A stretch of 64,000 bases of DNA from Veillonellaceae bacterium (lineage in GTDB: Bacteria; Bacillota; Negativicutes; Veillonellales; Dialisteraceae), in the NCBI GenBank assembly GCA_025992895.1, contig DAJPGA010000001.1, positions 1,196,501 through 1,260,500 on the forward strand, given 5' to 3'. A model generated the notes under the pieces. It did no database searches and was not told the DNA's origin. It saw only the letters and a list, made by a program, of their open reading frames with translations. Position numbers and translations under genes: made by a program. Shown one piece after another: positions 9,042 to 19,528 of the stretch (position 1 is its first letter; each line of letters opens with the position of its first letter).

Positions 9042-9920
9042 ATGGCAGATACCAAGACTACCATATACTACAACCACAATTTCTATTATGATTTTTCCAA
9101 AATTATCAGCGCTGACGACAGAGGACTCCAGTTCGGCGACGGCTGCTATGAATGGATCCGTATTTTCAACGGGCATCCATTTGCTCTGTCCTATCATACC
9201 GACCGCCTGTACCGTTCGATGAGACTCTTAGACATCCGTCCTGTTACAGCACCGGATGAATTTACTGAAATTGCCGAAGTTGTCATTGATGAATCCGGAA
9301 TCAAGGAAGGATTCATGAAAATTATCGTAACGAGAGGCACTGGTGAACATGATTTCACCATTCCGGCCAGAAACAAACTTCAGCCGAATGTTCTTGTATA
9401 CGCAAGACCGCTTGATGAAGCATCCATTGCAAAAGTTCAGGACGGCATCACCTGCATTACTGCGGAGGATGACCGCGGACATCACTGCGATATCCTTTCC
9501 CTGAACCAGCTGGATAATATGATGGCAAGAGCAGAAGCACAGAAAAAAGGATCTTATGATACGATTTTCATTAAGAACGGACTTCTGACTGAAGCATCCC
9601 ATTCCAATGTCTGCATCGTCAAGGCAGGCGTCATATGGACACCGGCTACCAATGAGCATATGATCCGCGGAATTACACGCTCCCTTGTCCTGACAAGGGT
9701 TGCTCCTACCGCGGGCGTAACATCCATTGATGATGCAGCCGATCCGGTCAAGCTCGAAGATATGATGAATGCGGAAGAAGTATTCCTGACCAATACACAG
9801 GACGGCATCGTTCCCGTTCTTTCCATTGACGGCAAGAAGATCGGCAGAGGCGAAGTAGGACCTGTTACCAGAAAGATTCAGGAACACTACGCACATCTGA
9901 TGAAAGACGGACTCGCATAA
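9042..9920 (+). CDS. D-amino-acid-transaminase-like (class IV PLP fold) protein lacking the catalytic lysine
   Basis: A 292-residue aminotransferase class IV protein closest in pattern to bacterial D-alanine transaminase: DRGLQFGDGCYEW (26-38), the TEASHSNV motif holding the PLP-nitrogen Glu (about 184), RGITR (209-213) and a closing GPVTRKIQEHY. At the position where D-alanine transaminases read CDIKSLNLL, with Lys as the Schiff-base residue, this protein reads CDILSLNQL. The codon at 9495-9497 is CTT, Leu152. The carboxylate-trap Arg/His pair after TRGT is also changed, to TRGTGEHDF. It may be inactive, may use another residue, or may bind PLP without transaminating. The ATG at 9042 is chosen over 9027 because GGAGGTG lies between them. 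It follows etfA closely and ends at a terminator. Confidence 0.8.
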   Translation: MADTKTTIYYNHNFYYDFSKIISADDRGLQFGDGCYEWIRIFNGHPFALSYHTDRLYRSMRLLDIRPVTAPDEFTEIAEVVIDESGIKEGFMKIIVTRGTGEHDFTIPARNKLQPNVLVYARPLDEASIAKVQDGITCITAEDDRGHHCDILSLNQLDNMMARAEAQKKGSYDTIFIKNGLLTEASHSNVCIVKAGVIWTPATNEHMIRGITRSLVLTRVAPTAGVTSIDDAADPVKLEDMMNAEEVFLTNTQDGIVPVLSIDGKKIGRGEVGPVTRKIQEHYAHLMKDGLA

Positions 9921-9934
9921 AGGCTTGTTGATAA

Positions 9935-9967
9935 GAACCGCGCGGCAATTAGGGCCGTGCGGTTTTT
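9935..9967 (+). terminator. Terminator after the transaminase-like gene
   Basis: AACCGCGCGG pairs with CCGTGCGGTT (one G-T pair) around a short loop and ends in five T. Confidence 0.85.
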
Positions 9968-10116
9968 CATTGCAGAGTCCTTTCAGGGAAATCATGCGGC
10001 TTTGGAATCTATGTTCTTAAAAACTATGAATCATCTGGCAGTTTAGTATATAATAAGAAGAACTGTCATTTGATTCGCGAAGGATGAATCTGTCCAGGAG
10101 AAAGAAACGGGGGACC

Positions 10117-10614
10117 ATGAGGGTACTTGGCATTGATCCCGGAACCGGAAGATGCGGTTTCGGAGTCGTTGAGAAACGGGGAAACCAGATTATTCCCATT
10201 AACTACGGAGTCATTGAAACGTACAAGGATCAAAGCGATCTGGAACGTCTGAATATCGTTTATGAAGGAATAGGCGAGCTCATCGCTGCATACCGTCCTG
10301 AATTCATGGGCGTGGAAACTCTTTATTTCAATACGAATATCACGACCGGTATCAAGGTAGCGCAGGCAAGGGGCGTCATCCTTCTTGCAGGATACCGGCA
10401 GAATGTGCCGATCATTCCCGTGACACCGCTGCAGGTCAAGCAGCAGATGGCGGGATACGGCAGGGCGACAAAGAAGCAGGTCATTGAAATGGTCATGCGG
10501 ATGATGAATATTACTAAGAAAATCGATCCTGATGATGCTGCCGATGCGCTTGCCATCGGACTTACAGCCATTTATCATGTGGAACACCGCAGTTTGTTTG
10601 AGAGGGAAAAATGA
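10117..10614 (+). CDS. ruvC: Holliday junction endonuclease RuvC
   Basis: Cleaves Holliday junctions as a dimer on the RuvAB-junction complex. The 165-residue protein starts MRVLGIDPGTGRCGFGVV with catalytic Asp7, has Glu67 in GVETLYF, and the C-terminal acidic pair in DPDDAADALAIGL, all as in active RuvC. The ATG at 10117 follows CGGGGGA and matches the family start; an upstream in-frame ATG at 10084 would add eleven basic residues not seen in the family. It overlaps ruvA by four bases (ATGA). Confidence 0.95.
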   Translation: MRVLGIDPGTGRCGFGVVEKRGNQIIPINYGVIETYKDQSDLERLNIVYEGIGELIAAYRPEFMGVETLYFNTNITTGIKVAQARGVILLAGYRQNVPIIPVTPLQVKQQMAGYGRATKKQVIEMVMRMMNITKKIDPDDAADALAIGLTAIYHVEHRSLFEREK

Positions 10615-11216
10615 TCGGATATATAAAAGGAATTGTTTCCGGATTTCCAAAAGATGCATGCTTTCTTGAAACCGGAGGGATTGGATACAGGATTTTCATC
10701 TCGGAAAGAACAAGATCTCTTCTCCATATCGGGGAAGAGGCAAGACTTCTGACATACATGGCCGTCCGCGAGGATGCTATACTCTTATATGGATTTCCAG
10801 AGCAGGATGAATATGATTTGTTCCTGATCCTGATTTCCGTTTCCAAGATAGGCCCCAAGGTGGCAATAGGCATCCTTTCTTCCATGACGCCGGATGCATT
10901 TGTCCGCGCAATCGTATCGAGAAATGTGACAGCTCTTACGAAGCTTCCGGGAATCGGAAAGAAAACAGCAGAGCGCCTGGTTGTCGAGCTGAAGGACAAG
11001 GTGGCAAATCTTGAAACGGAAGGCGTTTCAATGGAAGGCGAAGATATCGCGGCAGCCGACAGCGGACTTATAGGACAGGCATCCCTGGCGCTTTCCGGTC
11101 TCGGTTATTCCAGTGAGGAAGTGCTGCCTCTTCTCAAGAAACTGGCGCCTGATCACCCGGCGCTTTCAGATTTGATCGGCGCTGTGCTTCGTGAATTTGG
11201 CAAAGCACAGGGGTAG
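10611..11216 (+). CDS. ruvA: Holliday junction branch migration protein RuvA
   Basis: The 201-residue DNA-binding tetramer subunit that holds the four-way junction and recruits RuvB. It has the N-terminal OB-fold (MIGYIKGIV), tandem helix-hairpin-helix motifs (the second LPGIGKKTAERLVVEL near residue 110), and the C-terminal RuvB-binding domain with ALSGLGYSSEEV. Its start codon overlaps the ruvC stop and ruvB follows after 12 bases, so the three genes form one operon. Confidence 0.95.
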   Translation: MIGYIKGIVSGFPKDACFLETGGIGYRIFISERTRSLLHIGEEARLLTYMAVREDAILLYGFPEQDEYDLFLILISVSKIGPKVAIGILSSMTPDAFVRAIVSRNVTALTKLPGIGKKTAERLVVELKDKVANLETEGVSMEGEDIAAADSGLIGQASLALSGLGYSSEEVLPLLKKLAPDHPALSDLIGAVLREFGKAQG

Positions 11217-11228
11217 GGGAGATGAATC

Positions 11229-12320
11229 ATGAAGAATAAATACATTAAAAGCCTGGGCGGAGAAAAGGATGAAGAGGTGCTTGGAAGCACAGGACGCATC
11301 GTTTCTACAGAAGAATCTTCCAAAGATGCCTGGCAGACATCTCTCCGCCCTCAGCGTCTCGACGATTATATCGGACAGACTGCCTTCAAGAACAATTTGA
11401 AGGTTTATATTGAAGCAGCCAAAGGGAGAGGCGAATCCCTGGACCATGTTCTTCTCTACGGGCCTCCGGGGCTCGGGAAGACGACAATGGCCAAAATCAT
11501 TGCCAATGAGCTGGGGTCCCAGTTCAAGGTGACAAGCGGCCCGGCGATTGCGCGTCCTGGCGAGCTTGCTGCCATTCTTACCACGCTGCAGGAACATGAT
11601 GTCCTTTTCATTGACGAAATCCACCGCTTGAACAGGAGCGTCGAAGAAATCCTCTATTCTGCGATGGAAGACTTCGCGCTCGATCTGGTCATGGGAAAGG
11701 GAACAGGTGCGACTTCTGTCCGTATCAATCTGGCTCCGTTCACGCTGATCGGTGCTACGACGAGACCGGGGTCCCTTTCAGCACCTTTGCGGGACCGTTT
11801 CCTGATCAATCATCATATGGAATTCTATGAACCGGATGAATTGAAGCACATCATCACCCGCGCTGCCGGGATTCTTAATATCGAGATTGAAGAGAGCGGG
11901 GCAGCAGAGATTGCCCGCCGCTCAAGGGGTACGCCGCGTATCGCCAACAGGCTTCTGAAGAGAATCCGCGATTTTGCACAGATAAAAAACAGCGCCATTA
12001 CAGCGGAAATCGCATCAGAAGCCATGGAAGCGCTCCATGTGGACGATATCGGCCTTGATGATCTGGACAATGAAATCCTGAAGTGCATCATTTACAAGTT
12101 CAATGGCGGTCCGGTCGGAGTGGATACGATTTCAGCCGCTGTCAGCGAGGAACGCAATACGATTGAAGATGTGTGCGAACCATACCTTATGCAGATCGGA
12201 TTTATTTCCCGCACGCCCCGCGGCAGGATTGCCATGAAAGCGGCTTACGACCATATCGGAGCCGTCTGGGATAAGAAACCGGAAGAGGTTCTCAGGGAGG
12301 AAGCAGATGGGGATCGGTAA
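11229..12320 (+). CDS. ruvB: Holliday junction branch migration ATPase RuvB
   Basis: The hexameric AAA+ motor of branch migration. Walker [10 protein letters not shown], Walker B LFIDEIHR, sensor 1 [18 protein letters not shown] and a C-terminal winged helix ([22 protein letters not shown]) are all present. At 363 residues it is somewhat longer than usual, with an extra charged N-terminal tail of about 20 residues before the conserved [12 protein letters not shown]. The start at 11229 follows AGGGGAG; an ATG at 11222 is out of frame. Its 3' end overlaps the next gene by 14 bases. Confidence 0.95.
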   Translation: MKNKYIKSLGGEKDEEVLGSTGRIVSTEESSKDAWQTSLRPQRLDDYIGQTAFKNNLKVYIEAAKGRGESLDHVLLYGPPGLGKTTMAKIIANELGSQFKVTSGPAIARPGELAAILTTLQEHDVLFIDEIHRLNRSVEEILYSAMEDFALDLVMGKGTGATSVRINLAPFTLIGATTRPGSLSAPLRDRFLINHHMEFYEPDELKHIITRAAGILNIEIEESGAAEIARRSRGTPRIANRLLKRIRDFAQIKNSAITAEIASEAMEALHVDDIGLDDLDNEILKCIIYKFNGGPVGVDTISAAVSEERNTIEDVCEPYLMQIGFISRTPRGRIAMKAAYDHIGAVWDKKPEEVLREEADGDR

Positions 12321-12519
12321 GACACTTGTTATCTTTGGAATTATTTGTATTGCAGCCGGGCTGTTTTTCATGGCAGGCGGAAAACTTTCTTTTCTGGGGC
12401 ACCTTCCCGGCGATATTCATTTTTCCAAGGGCAATACGGATGTTTACTTCCCATGGGTATCCTGCCTTGTCGTCAGCATTGTTGGTACGGTTCTGTTGAA
12501 CCTGTTTTTCAGAAGGTGA
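12307..12519 (+). CDS. DUF2905-family small membrane protein
   Basis: A 70-residue protein with two hydrophobic segments (about 4-23 and 48-66) separated by a short loop, [10 protein letters not shown], which is the signature stretch of the DUF2905 family. The function of the family is not known. It overlaps the ruvB 3' end, with the AGGGAGG ribosome site inside ruvB, and is followed after 5 bases by the spoIID-like gene, so it is translated as part of the ruv-queA transcript. The same family is commonly found next to ruvB in Firmicutes, which supports it as real. Confidence 0.85.
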   Translation: MGIGKTLVIFGIICIAAGLFFMAGGKLSFLGHLPGDIHFSKGNTDVYFPWVSCLVVSIVGTVLLNLFFRR

Positions 12520-12524
12520 ACGCT

Positions 12525-13856
12525 ATGAGACGAAAAATCATTACGATTGCCCTGGCAGCGCTTATGGCAGCAAGTGCCGGTATAAGCGCAAAAGCCGAGT
12601 CTATTCCCATTCAGAGACGTCCTGTAACGATTACGCATATGTCAGTCCCGGCAGTGCCGGCTTCTCCTTCCGTGAAGAAAACGGCTTCCCAAAATGAAAA
12701 GACCATTTCAAAAGCCGGATCGAAAACGGAAAAGGAAGAGAGAAAGGACGAGAAGCCTAAAAGCACGAGTCCTCTGATTGAAGTAGGGCTCATTTCCGGC
12801 TCAGAACTTCGTCTGGCCGGTGCCTCCGACTTTAATGCAAAGGCCGGGGGAAAGACTATCGGAAAGTACAAGACAGGCTCTGTCGTAGTTCTTACGAGAA
12901 AAGGCAGCAATGTGTATGTGAACGGCAAAAAAGCAGGCCGGGAAGTTATTTTCATGCCCGGTCGTAATGTGCCCGGTTTTCTTGTCAAGGGAAACAAGTA
13001 CAGGGGAGATATGAAAGCCATTCCCTCAAGCTGGGGAAATGGAATCACGCTCATCAATGTGCTTCCCATGGAAGATTACCTGAAAGGCGTCGTACCAAGT
13101 GAAATCGTTCCATCCTGGAGAATGGATGCGATTAAAGCACAGGCAGTTGCCGCGCGCACGTACGCCACTTATCACAGGAATGGATACCGGTCATCCGGCT
13201 ACGATGTGACTGATGATACAAGGACCCAGGTCTACCGCGGCTTTTCAGCGGAAACAGCAGCTACAAACCGTGCAGTTTCTGAAACGGCCGGGGAAGTGAT
13301 CACTTACGCAGGAAAACCGATTGATGCGCTTTTCCATTCAAGCGGCGGCGGTTTTACAGAAAACAGCGAAAATGTGTGGGGCTCCGTCATTCCTTACTTA
13401 AGGGGCGTCAAGGAGGAATCAAGCACTTATCTCATGACACCGTGGAAGAAAACGATGACGAAGGCATCTTTTACCAGGAGCCTCGAAAATGCCGGATACA
13501 AGATCGGTGACCTGAAGAGCATCAAATTATCCCATCTGAAAAAAGGCGAGGCCAATCATTCTTCTGACAGGGGAATTTCCGGCCGCGTCAAGTCAGTTGT
13601 TTTTGTCGGCAAGAAAGGGCGCGCGACAGTTTCAGGAGAAAGGCTGCAGAGGCTTTACGGCCTGGACAGCACGCTTTTCGATATTTCTGCCAAAGGAAAA
13701 GAACTGACGATTACAGGGTATGGATACGGCCACGGGCTCGGCCTTTCCCAGTGGGGAGCCGAGGCGATGGCTGAAAAGCATGGAGACGGGAAAAATTATT
13801 ATAAAACAATTTTGTCCCATTATTTTACAGGCACAAAAATAGAGAAGATTTATTAA
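12525..13856 (+). CDS. SpoIID/LytB-domain exported protein
   Basis: A 443-residue protein starting at the ATG at 12525 after AAGGTG. The N-terminus (MRRKIITIALAALMAASAG, cleavage likely after AKA) is a signal peptide. A Lys/Glu-rich linker follows, then the SpoIID domain with the motifs LPMEDYLKGVVPSEI, AIKAQAVAARTYA, FHSSGGGFTENSENVW and a C-terminal GYGYGHGLGLSQWGAEAMA. In sporulating relatives SpoIID is a lytic transglycosylase of engulfment; here a general cell-wall role is as likely, because no sporulation operon is nearby. Catalytic-region motifs look intact. Confidence 0.88.
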   Translation: MRRKIITIALAALMAASAGISAKAESIPIQRRPVTITHMSVPAVPASPSVKKTASQNEKTISKAGSKTEKEERKDEKPKSTSPLIEVGLISGSELRLAGASDFNAKAGGKTIGKYKTGSVVVLTRKGSNVYVNGKKAGREVIFMPGRNVPGFLVKGNKYRGDMKAIPSSWGNGITLINVLPMEDYLKGVVPSEIVPSWRMDAIKAQAVAARTYATYHRNGYRSSGYDVTDDTRTQVYRGFSAETAATNRAVSETAGEVITYAGKPIDALFHSSGGGFTENSENVWGSVIPYLRGVKEESSTYLMTPWKKTMTKASFTRSLENAGYKIGDLKSIKLSHLKKGEANHSSDRGISGRVKSVVFVGKKGRATVSGERLQRLYGLDSTLFDISAKGKELTITGYGYGHGLGLSQWGAEAMAEKHGDGKNYYKTILSHYFTGTKIEKIY

Positions 13857-13920
13857 TCGTGCCTTCAGCAGAAAAATGCTGAAACAATCAATTATAAAGA
13901 AACGGGAGTTAGATTAAGCA

Positions 13921-16061
<2,141 letters not shown>

Positions 16062-16129
16062 AGAAATTAAAGACAGAGCCCATTTTGTTGTGGTAAAATA
16101 AACGATATGAGTTTACGGAGGTGAATGAA

Positions 16130-16606
16130 TTGGAACAAGCGATGAACTTTTTGAGTTTAGTATGGCCTTTCCTGATCCTGATTGCCATTTTCTACTTTTT
16201 CATGTATCGTCCGCAGAAGAAACTGCGTCTTGAAAGAGGAAGATTTTTGCTGTCCTTGAAGAGGGGAGATCATGTAGTTACTTCCGGCGGCGTGCACGGC
16301 GTGATCAAAGTTCTGTGTGATAAGTATGTAGAACTGGAAATTGCACCGAAGGTCGTCATCAAAGTTGAAAAATCTGCCATCCAGCATGGAGATGTCAAGC
16401 TGATTGATGAAGAAGCTGCCAAGAAGGCAGTTGCCGACGGCACAGTAAAGACCGTACAGAATCCTGACGGCAGCGAAACTCAGATCGTTGAAGAAGTCGT
16501 TGAAGTAGATGATCCGAAAGATGCGGGCACAGAGGTCATTGAGGAAGTTGTCGAAGAAGACGCTAAATCTACTGAAAAGACACCGGCGAAAGAGGAAAAG
16601 AAATGA
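16130..16606 (+). CDS. yajC: Preprotein translocase subunit YajC
   Basis: Single-pass inner-membrane protein of the SecDF-YajC complex. One hydrophobic helix (about residues 8-24) precedes the family motif MYRPQKKL, followed by the small beta domain GDHVVTSGGVHGVI. The start is a TTG at 16130 because GGAGGTGA lies just upstream of it and overlaps the earlier GTG at 16121. The product is 158 residues; the last 60 or so form an acidic, Val/Glu-rich tail longer than in the usual 90-110-residue YajC. It overlaps the next gene by four bases. Confidence 0.92.
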   Translation: MEQAMNFLSLVWPFLILIAIFYFFMYRPQKKLRLERGRFLLSLKRGDHVVTSGGVHGVIKVLCDKYVELEIAPKVVIKVEKSAIQHGDVKLIDEEAAKKAVADGTVKTVQNPDGSETQIVEEVVEVDDPKDAGTEVIEEVVEEDAKSTEKTPAKEEKK

Positions 16607-17196
16607 CAGAATCGAATCCTTCAATTTCCGAAAGGAAAAAGGGGCTTCGGCAGAAGATGCTCGCCATGAGGCGGGCTCTTTCTGCTAATGAAACGGAGAG
16701 CAGGAGTTCCTCTCTTAAAGAGAATATCCTTTTACTTCCGGAATATAAGAACGCGAAGAAGATCATGGCTTTCCTTGCCATGAAAGGGGAATCCAATCTG
16801 GATGAATTCATCAGGCAGGCTCTTCTTGATGGAAAAGAAGTCTACATTCCTGTGTGCCTTCCAAAGCGCCAGATGGAAGCAGGACGCCTGATTGATATGG
16901 AACACTTTGAAAAGGGCCCGCTGGGTCTTAGGAATCTTCCTTCCGGGTATGAAGTGACCGAACCTGAGTCGCTCGATCTCGTATTGGTCCCGGGACTTGC
17001 TGTCAGCAGGGAAGGAGTCCGTCTCGGTATGGGAGCCGGATATTATGACAGATACCTTTCCCGTGTCCCATTTGAGAAAAGGGTGGCTGCCCTGTGGGAT
17101 TTCCAGGTGATTCCGGATATTCCGTCTGAACCGTTTGATCAGAAGATAGCGAAGATTGTAACCGACAAATTTGTCATCGTTACGAAAAGAGGTTGA
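16603..17196 (+). CDS. fau: 5-formyltetrahydrofolate cyclo-ligase
   Basis: Converts 5-formyl-THF to 5,10-methenyl-THF with ATP. The 197-residue protein has the N-terminal RKxLRxxM motif, the central FLAMKGESNLDEFI and VYIPVC strands, and the signature LVLVPGLAVSREGVRLGMGAGYYDRYL segment (about residues 128-156), with the GYYDRYL substrate loop intact. It starts within the yajC stop (ATGA) and ends just before secD, so it is embedded in the secretion operon even though its job is folate metabolism. Confidence 0.92.
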   Translation: MTESNPSISERKKGLRQKMLAMRRALSANETESRSSSLKENILLLPEYKNAKKIMAFLAMKGESNLDEFIRQALLDGKEVYIPVCLPKRQMEAGRLIDMEHFEKGPLGLRNLPSGYEVTEPESLDLVLVPGLAVSREGVRLGMGAGYYDRYLSRVPFEKRVAALWDFQVIPDIPSEPFDQKIAKIVTDKFVIVTKRG

Positions 17197-17200
17197 AGTT

Positions 17201-18448
17201 TTGGAAAAGAAAAGTAAAAGCCCCGTGAGGAAGGGCGCTCTGCTTCGATTTTTCGTAGTCATTTTTGCGATTATCGGCATATTTGCATGTACTGTCGGAT
17301 GGCTTGCCGGACATATCCGTCAGGGCCTTGACCTTCAGGGCGGGACCCATATTGTCATGCAGGCAGAAGATACAGATCAGAACAAGGTTACGCCGGAGGC
17401 CATTACCCAGGTCATCAATATCATGCAGAAGCGTGTCAATGAAATGGGTCTGACTGAACCAATCATCCAGCGTGAAGGCAGCAACCGTATCATCATTGAA
17501 CTTCCGGGCGAGAAAGATCCGCAGAAGGCTATTGAAACGATCGGCAAGACGGCCGTCCTGCAGTTCAAGGATGAAGAGGGCAATGTCCGCCTGACCGGCG
17601 AAGATTTGAAAGATGCCAAGGAACAGCTCGGCCAGAACAAGCAGCCGCTCGTATCCCTGAAATTCAGTGATGAAGGCGGAAAGAAGTTTGCTGACCTGAC
17701 TGCTGCCAATGTCGGAAGACATATCGGCATTTATCTTGATGGCGAAATGCTGACCAATCCGGTCGTCAATGAAGCCATTACGGGCGGCGCAGCCGTCATT
17801 ACGGGCCAGAGAACACTTGAAGAAGCCAAAGATCTGGCTATCCTTCTTCGAAGCGGCGCACTGCCGGTCAAGATGTCTGTCCTTGAAGTAAGAACAGTAG
17901 GACCGTCTCTGGGACAGGATTCCAAAGACAAGTCCATTGTTGCGTTTACTCTCGGTCTCTCGCTTGTCGTACTGTTCATGCTGGCAGTTTACCGCGTATC
18001 CGGATTCGTGGCTGATATAGCGCTTCTGGTATATGTACTGATTCTTTTAGGCGTTTTGTACCTGCTCCATGCGACACTGACGCTTCCAAGCATAGCGGGC
18101 GTCATATTGTCCATAGGTATGGCGGTGGACGCGAACGTCCTCATATTTGAACGATTCAAGGAGGAAATACAGGAAGGCAAGATTCTCCGCCTTGCTGTAC
18201 AGGCCGGTTTCAAGAGAGCTTTCGTAACGATTTTCGATGCGAACATGACAGTCATCATTACGTCTGCCATCCTCTTCTTCCTGGGGAGCGCAACAGTCAA
18301 GGGCTTTGCATTGACACTTGGTCTTGGCGTTGCCGTATCCATGTTTACAGCCATTACAGTCAGCCGCACGCTCCTGATGCTCCTGATTGATGCCAACTGG
18401 ATCCATAACCCCTGGTGGTTTGGCGGGAAAAGGGGGTATGACAGATAA
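17201..18448 (+). CDS. secD: Protein translocase subunit SecD
   Basis: Membrane partner of SecYEG that uses the proton-motive force for late translocation. The start is taken as the TTG at 17201, placed behind GAGGTTGAAG; an earlier TTG at 17171 would overlap fau. The 415-residue protein has one N-terminal helix, the GLDLQGGTHI motif, the periplasmic P1 domain, and five C-terminal helices with the RND-type SIGMAVDANVLIFERFKEE motif, which contains the key Asp. It is shorter than E. coli SecD, as in other Firmicutes with separate SecD and SecF. Its stop overlaps the secF start. Confidence 0.95.
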   Translation: MEKKSKSPVRKGALLRFFVVIFAIIGIFACTVGWLAGHIRQGLDLQGGTHIVMQAEDTDQNKVTPEAITQVINIMQKRVNEMGLTEPIIQREGSNRIIIELPGEKDPQKAIETIGKTAVLQFKDEEGNVRLTGEDLKDAKEQLGQNKQPLVSLKFSDEGGKKFADLTAANVGRHIGIYLDGEMLTNPVVNEAITGGAAVITGQRTLEEAKDLAILLRSGALPVKMSVLEVRTVGPSLGQDSKDKSIVAFTLGLSLVVLFMLAVYRVSGFVADIALLVYVLILLGVLYLLHATLTLPSIAGVILSIGMAVDANVLIFERFKEEIQEGKILRLAVQAGFKRAFVTIFDANMTVIITSAILFFLGSATVKGFALTLGLGVAVSMFTAITVSRTLLMLLIDANWIHNPWWFGGKRGYDR

Positions 18449-19401
18449 TGTTTAATAACTTTGATTTCATTTCCAAAAGAAAGATCTGGTTCTCTTTCTC
18501 AGGGATTCTGATCGTACTCTCCATCATTTCCATCATTACCTTCGACTTTAACTGGGGCATTGATTTTACCGGCGGCACTATCCTTGAACTTGGATTTGGC
18601 AAACCGGTCACTGTCGAACAGGTCAGAGACGGTCTCCGCAAGGATGGTCTTGAGACAGCTGTCATTCAGCTTTCCGGCAAGAATGTCCAGGGCGAATCCG
18701 GTGATGATGTCATCATCAGGACAAAGAACCTGAGCCCGGAAGAAGCACAGACGGTCGTTTCTGATGTCAGCAGCGAAGTCGGACAGACAGACCTCAAGCG
18801 TATGGAAACTGTCGGCGCTGTCATTGGTTCCGAAGTAACGAAGAATACACTGCTCAACGTACTCATTTCCTTCGGCGCAATGATCCTTTACATGTCGATC
18901 CGTTTCGAACACAGAATTGCACTTTCAGCGATTGTCGCCATTACGCACGATATCCTGATGGTTCTGGGTATTTTTGCATTCTTCCATCTGGAAGTGGATG
19001 CATCGTTCCTGGCAGCTATCCTGACAGTTCTTGGCTATTCCATGAACGAATCTGTTGTCATATTCGACCGAATCCGCGAAGCGATGCATACGCATAAGCG
19101 TACGGACAGTTATGCTGTCCTGGCGAATGATTCCATTCACCAGACAATCCGCCGTTCGCTTTACACACTGACCACGACACTCTTCTGTGTAGCCTCCCTT
19201 TATTTCTTCGGCGGGGATACGACAAAGAACTTTGCTCTGGTTATGCTGATCGGCTTCATTTCCGGCGCTTATTCCTCTGTCTGCGTGGCTACGTCCATCT
19301 GGGTTACCTGGAATGAACATATTTCAAGCGACAGAAACCGCAAGGCCAAGGAAACGAAAGAAGCAAAAACAGGAAAGAAACTTAAGGCAGCCAAGGCCTA
19401 G
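18448..19401 (+). CDS. secF: Protein translocase subunit SecF
   Basis: The 317-residue partner of SecD. It begins with a membrane helix and the SecF motif WGIDFTGGTILELGF, followed by a periplasmic domain and five helices with the YSMNESVVIFDRIRE motif matching the SecD Asp motif. The C-terminus is a Lys-rich cytosolic tail. Start and secD stop share bases (TAATG), a sign of translational coupling. A strong terminator follows, closing the operon that began upstream. Confidence 0.96.
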   Translation: MFNNFDFISKRKIWFSFSGILIVLSIISIITFDFNWGIDFTGGTILELGFGKPVTVEQVRDGLRKDGLETAVIQLSGKNVQGESGDDVIIRTKNLSPEEAQTVVSDVSSEVGQTDLKRMETVGAVIGSEVTKNTLLNVLISFGAMILYMSIRFEHRIALSAIVAITHDILMVLGIFAFFHLEVDASFLAAILTVLGYSMNESVVIFDRIREAMHTHKRTDSYAVLANDSIHQTIRRSLYTLTTTLFCVASLYFFGGDTTKNFALVMLIGFISGAYSSVCVATSIWVTWNEHISSDRNRKAKETKEAKTGKKLKAAKA

Positions 19402-19423
19402 AGCTTACTGTATGAAAAGAAGG

Positions 19424-19450
19424 GCGGAAGCCGGGCGCTTCCGCTTTTTT
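19424..19450 (+). terminator. Terminator after secF
   Basis: A perfect GCGGAAGC/GCTTCCGC stem with a five-base loop is followed by six T. Confidence 0.9.
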
Positions 19451-19528
19451 CTTACCTATCTGAATTTATATGCCTGATGAGATTGGATCAGACGCTCATC
19501 AGGGATTGACTCGTGATATAATAAAACC

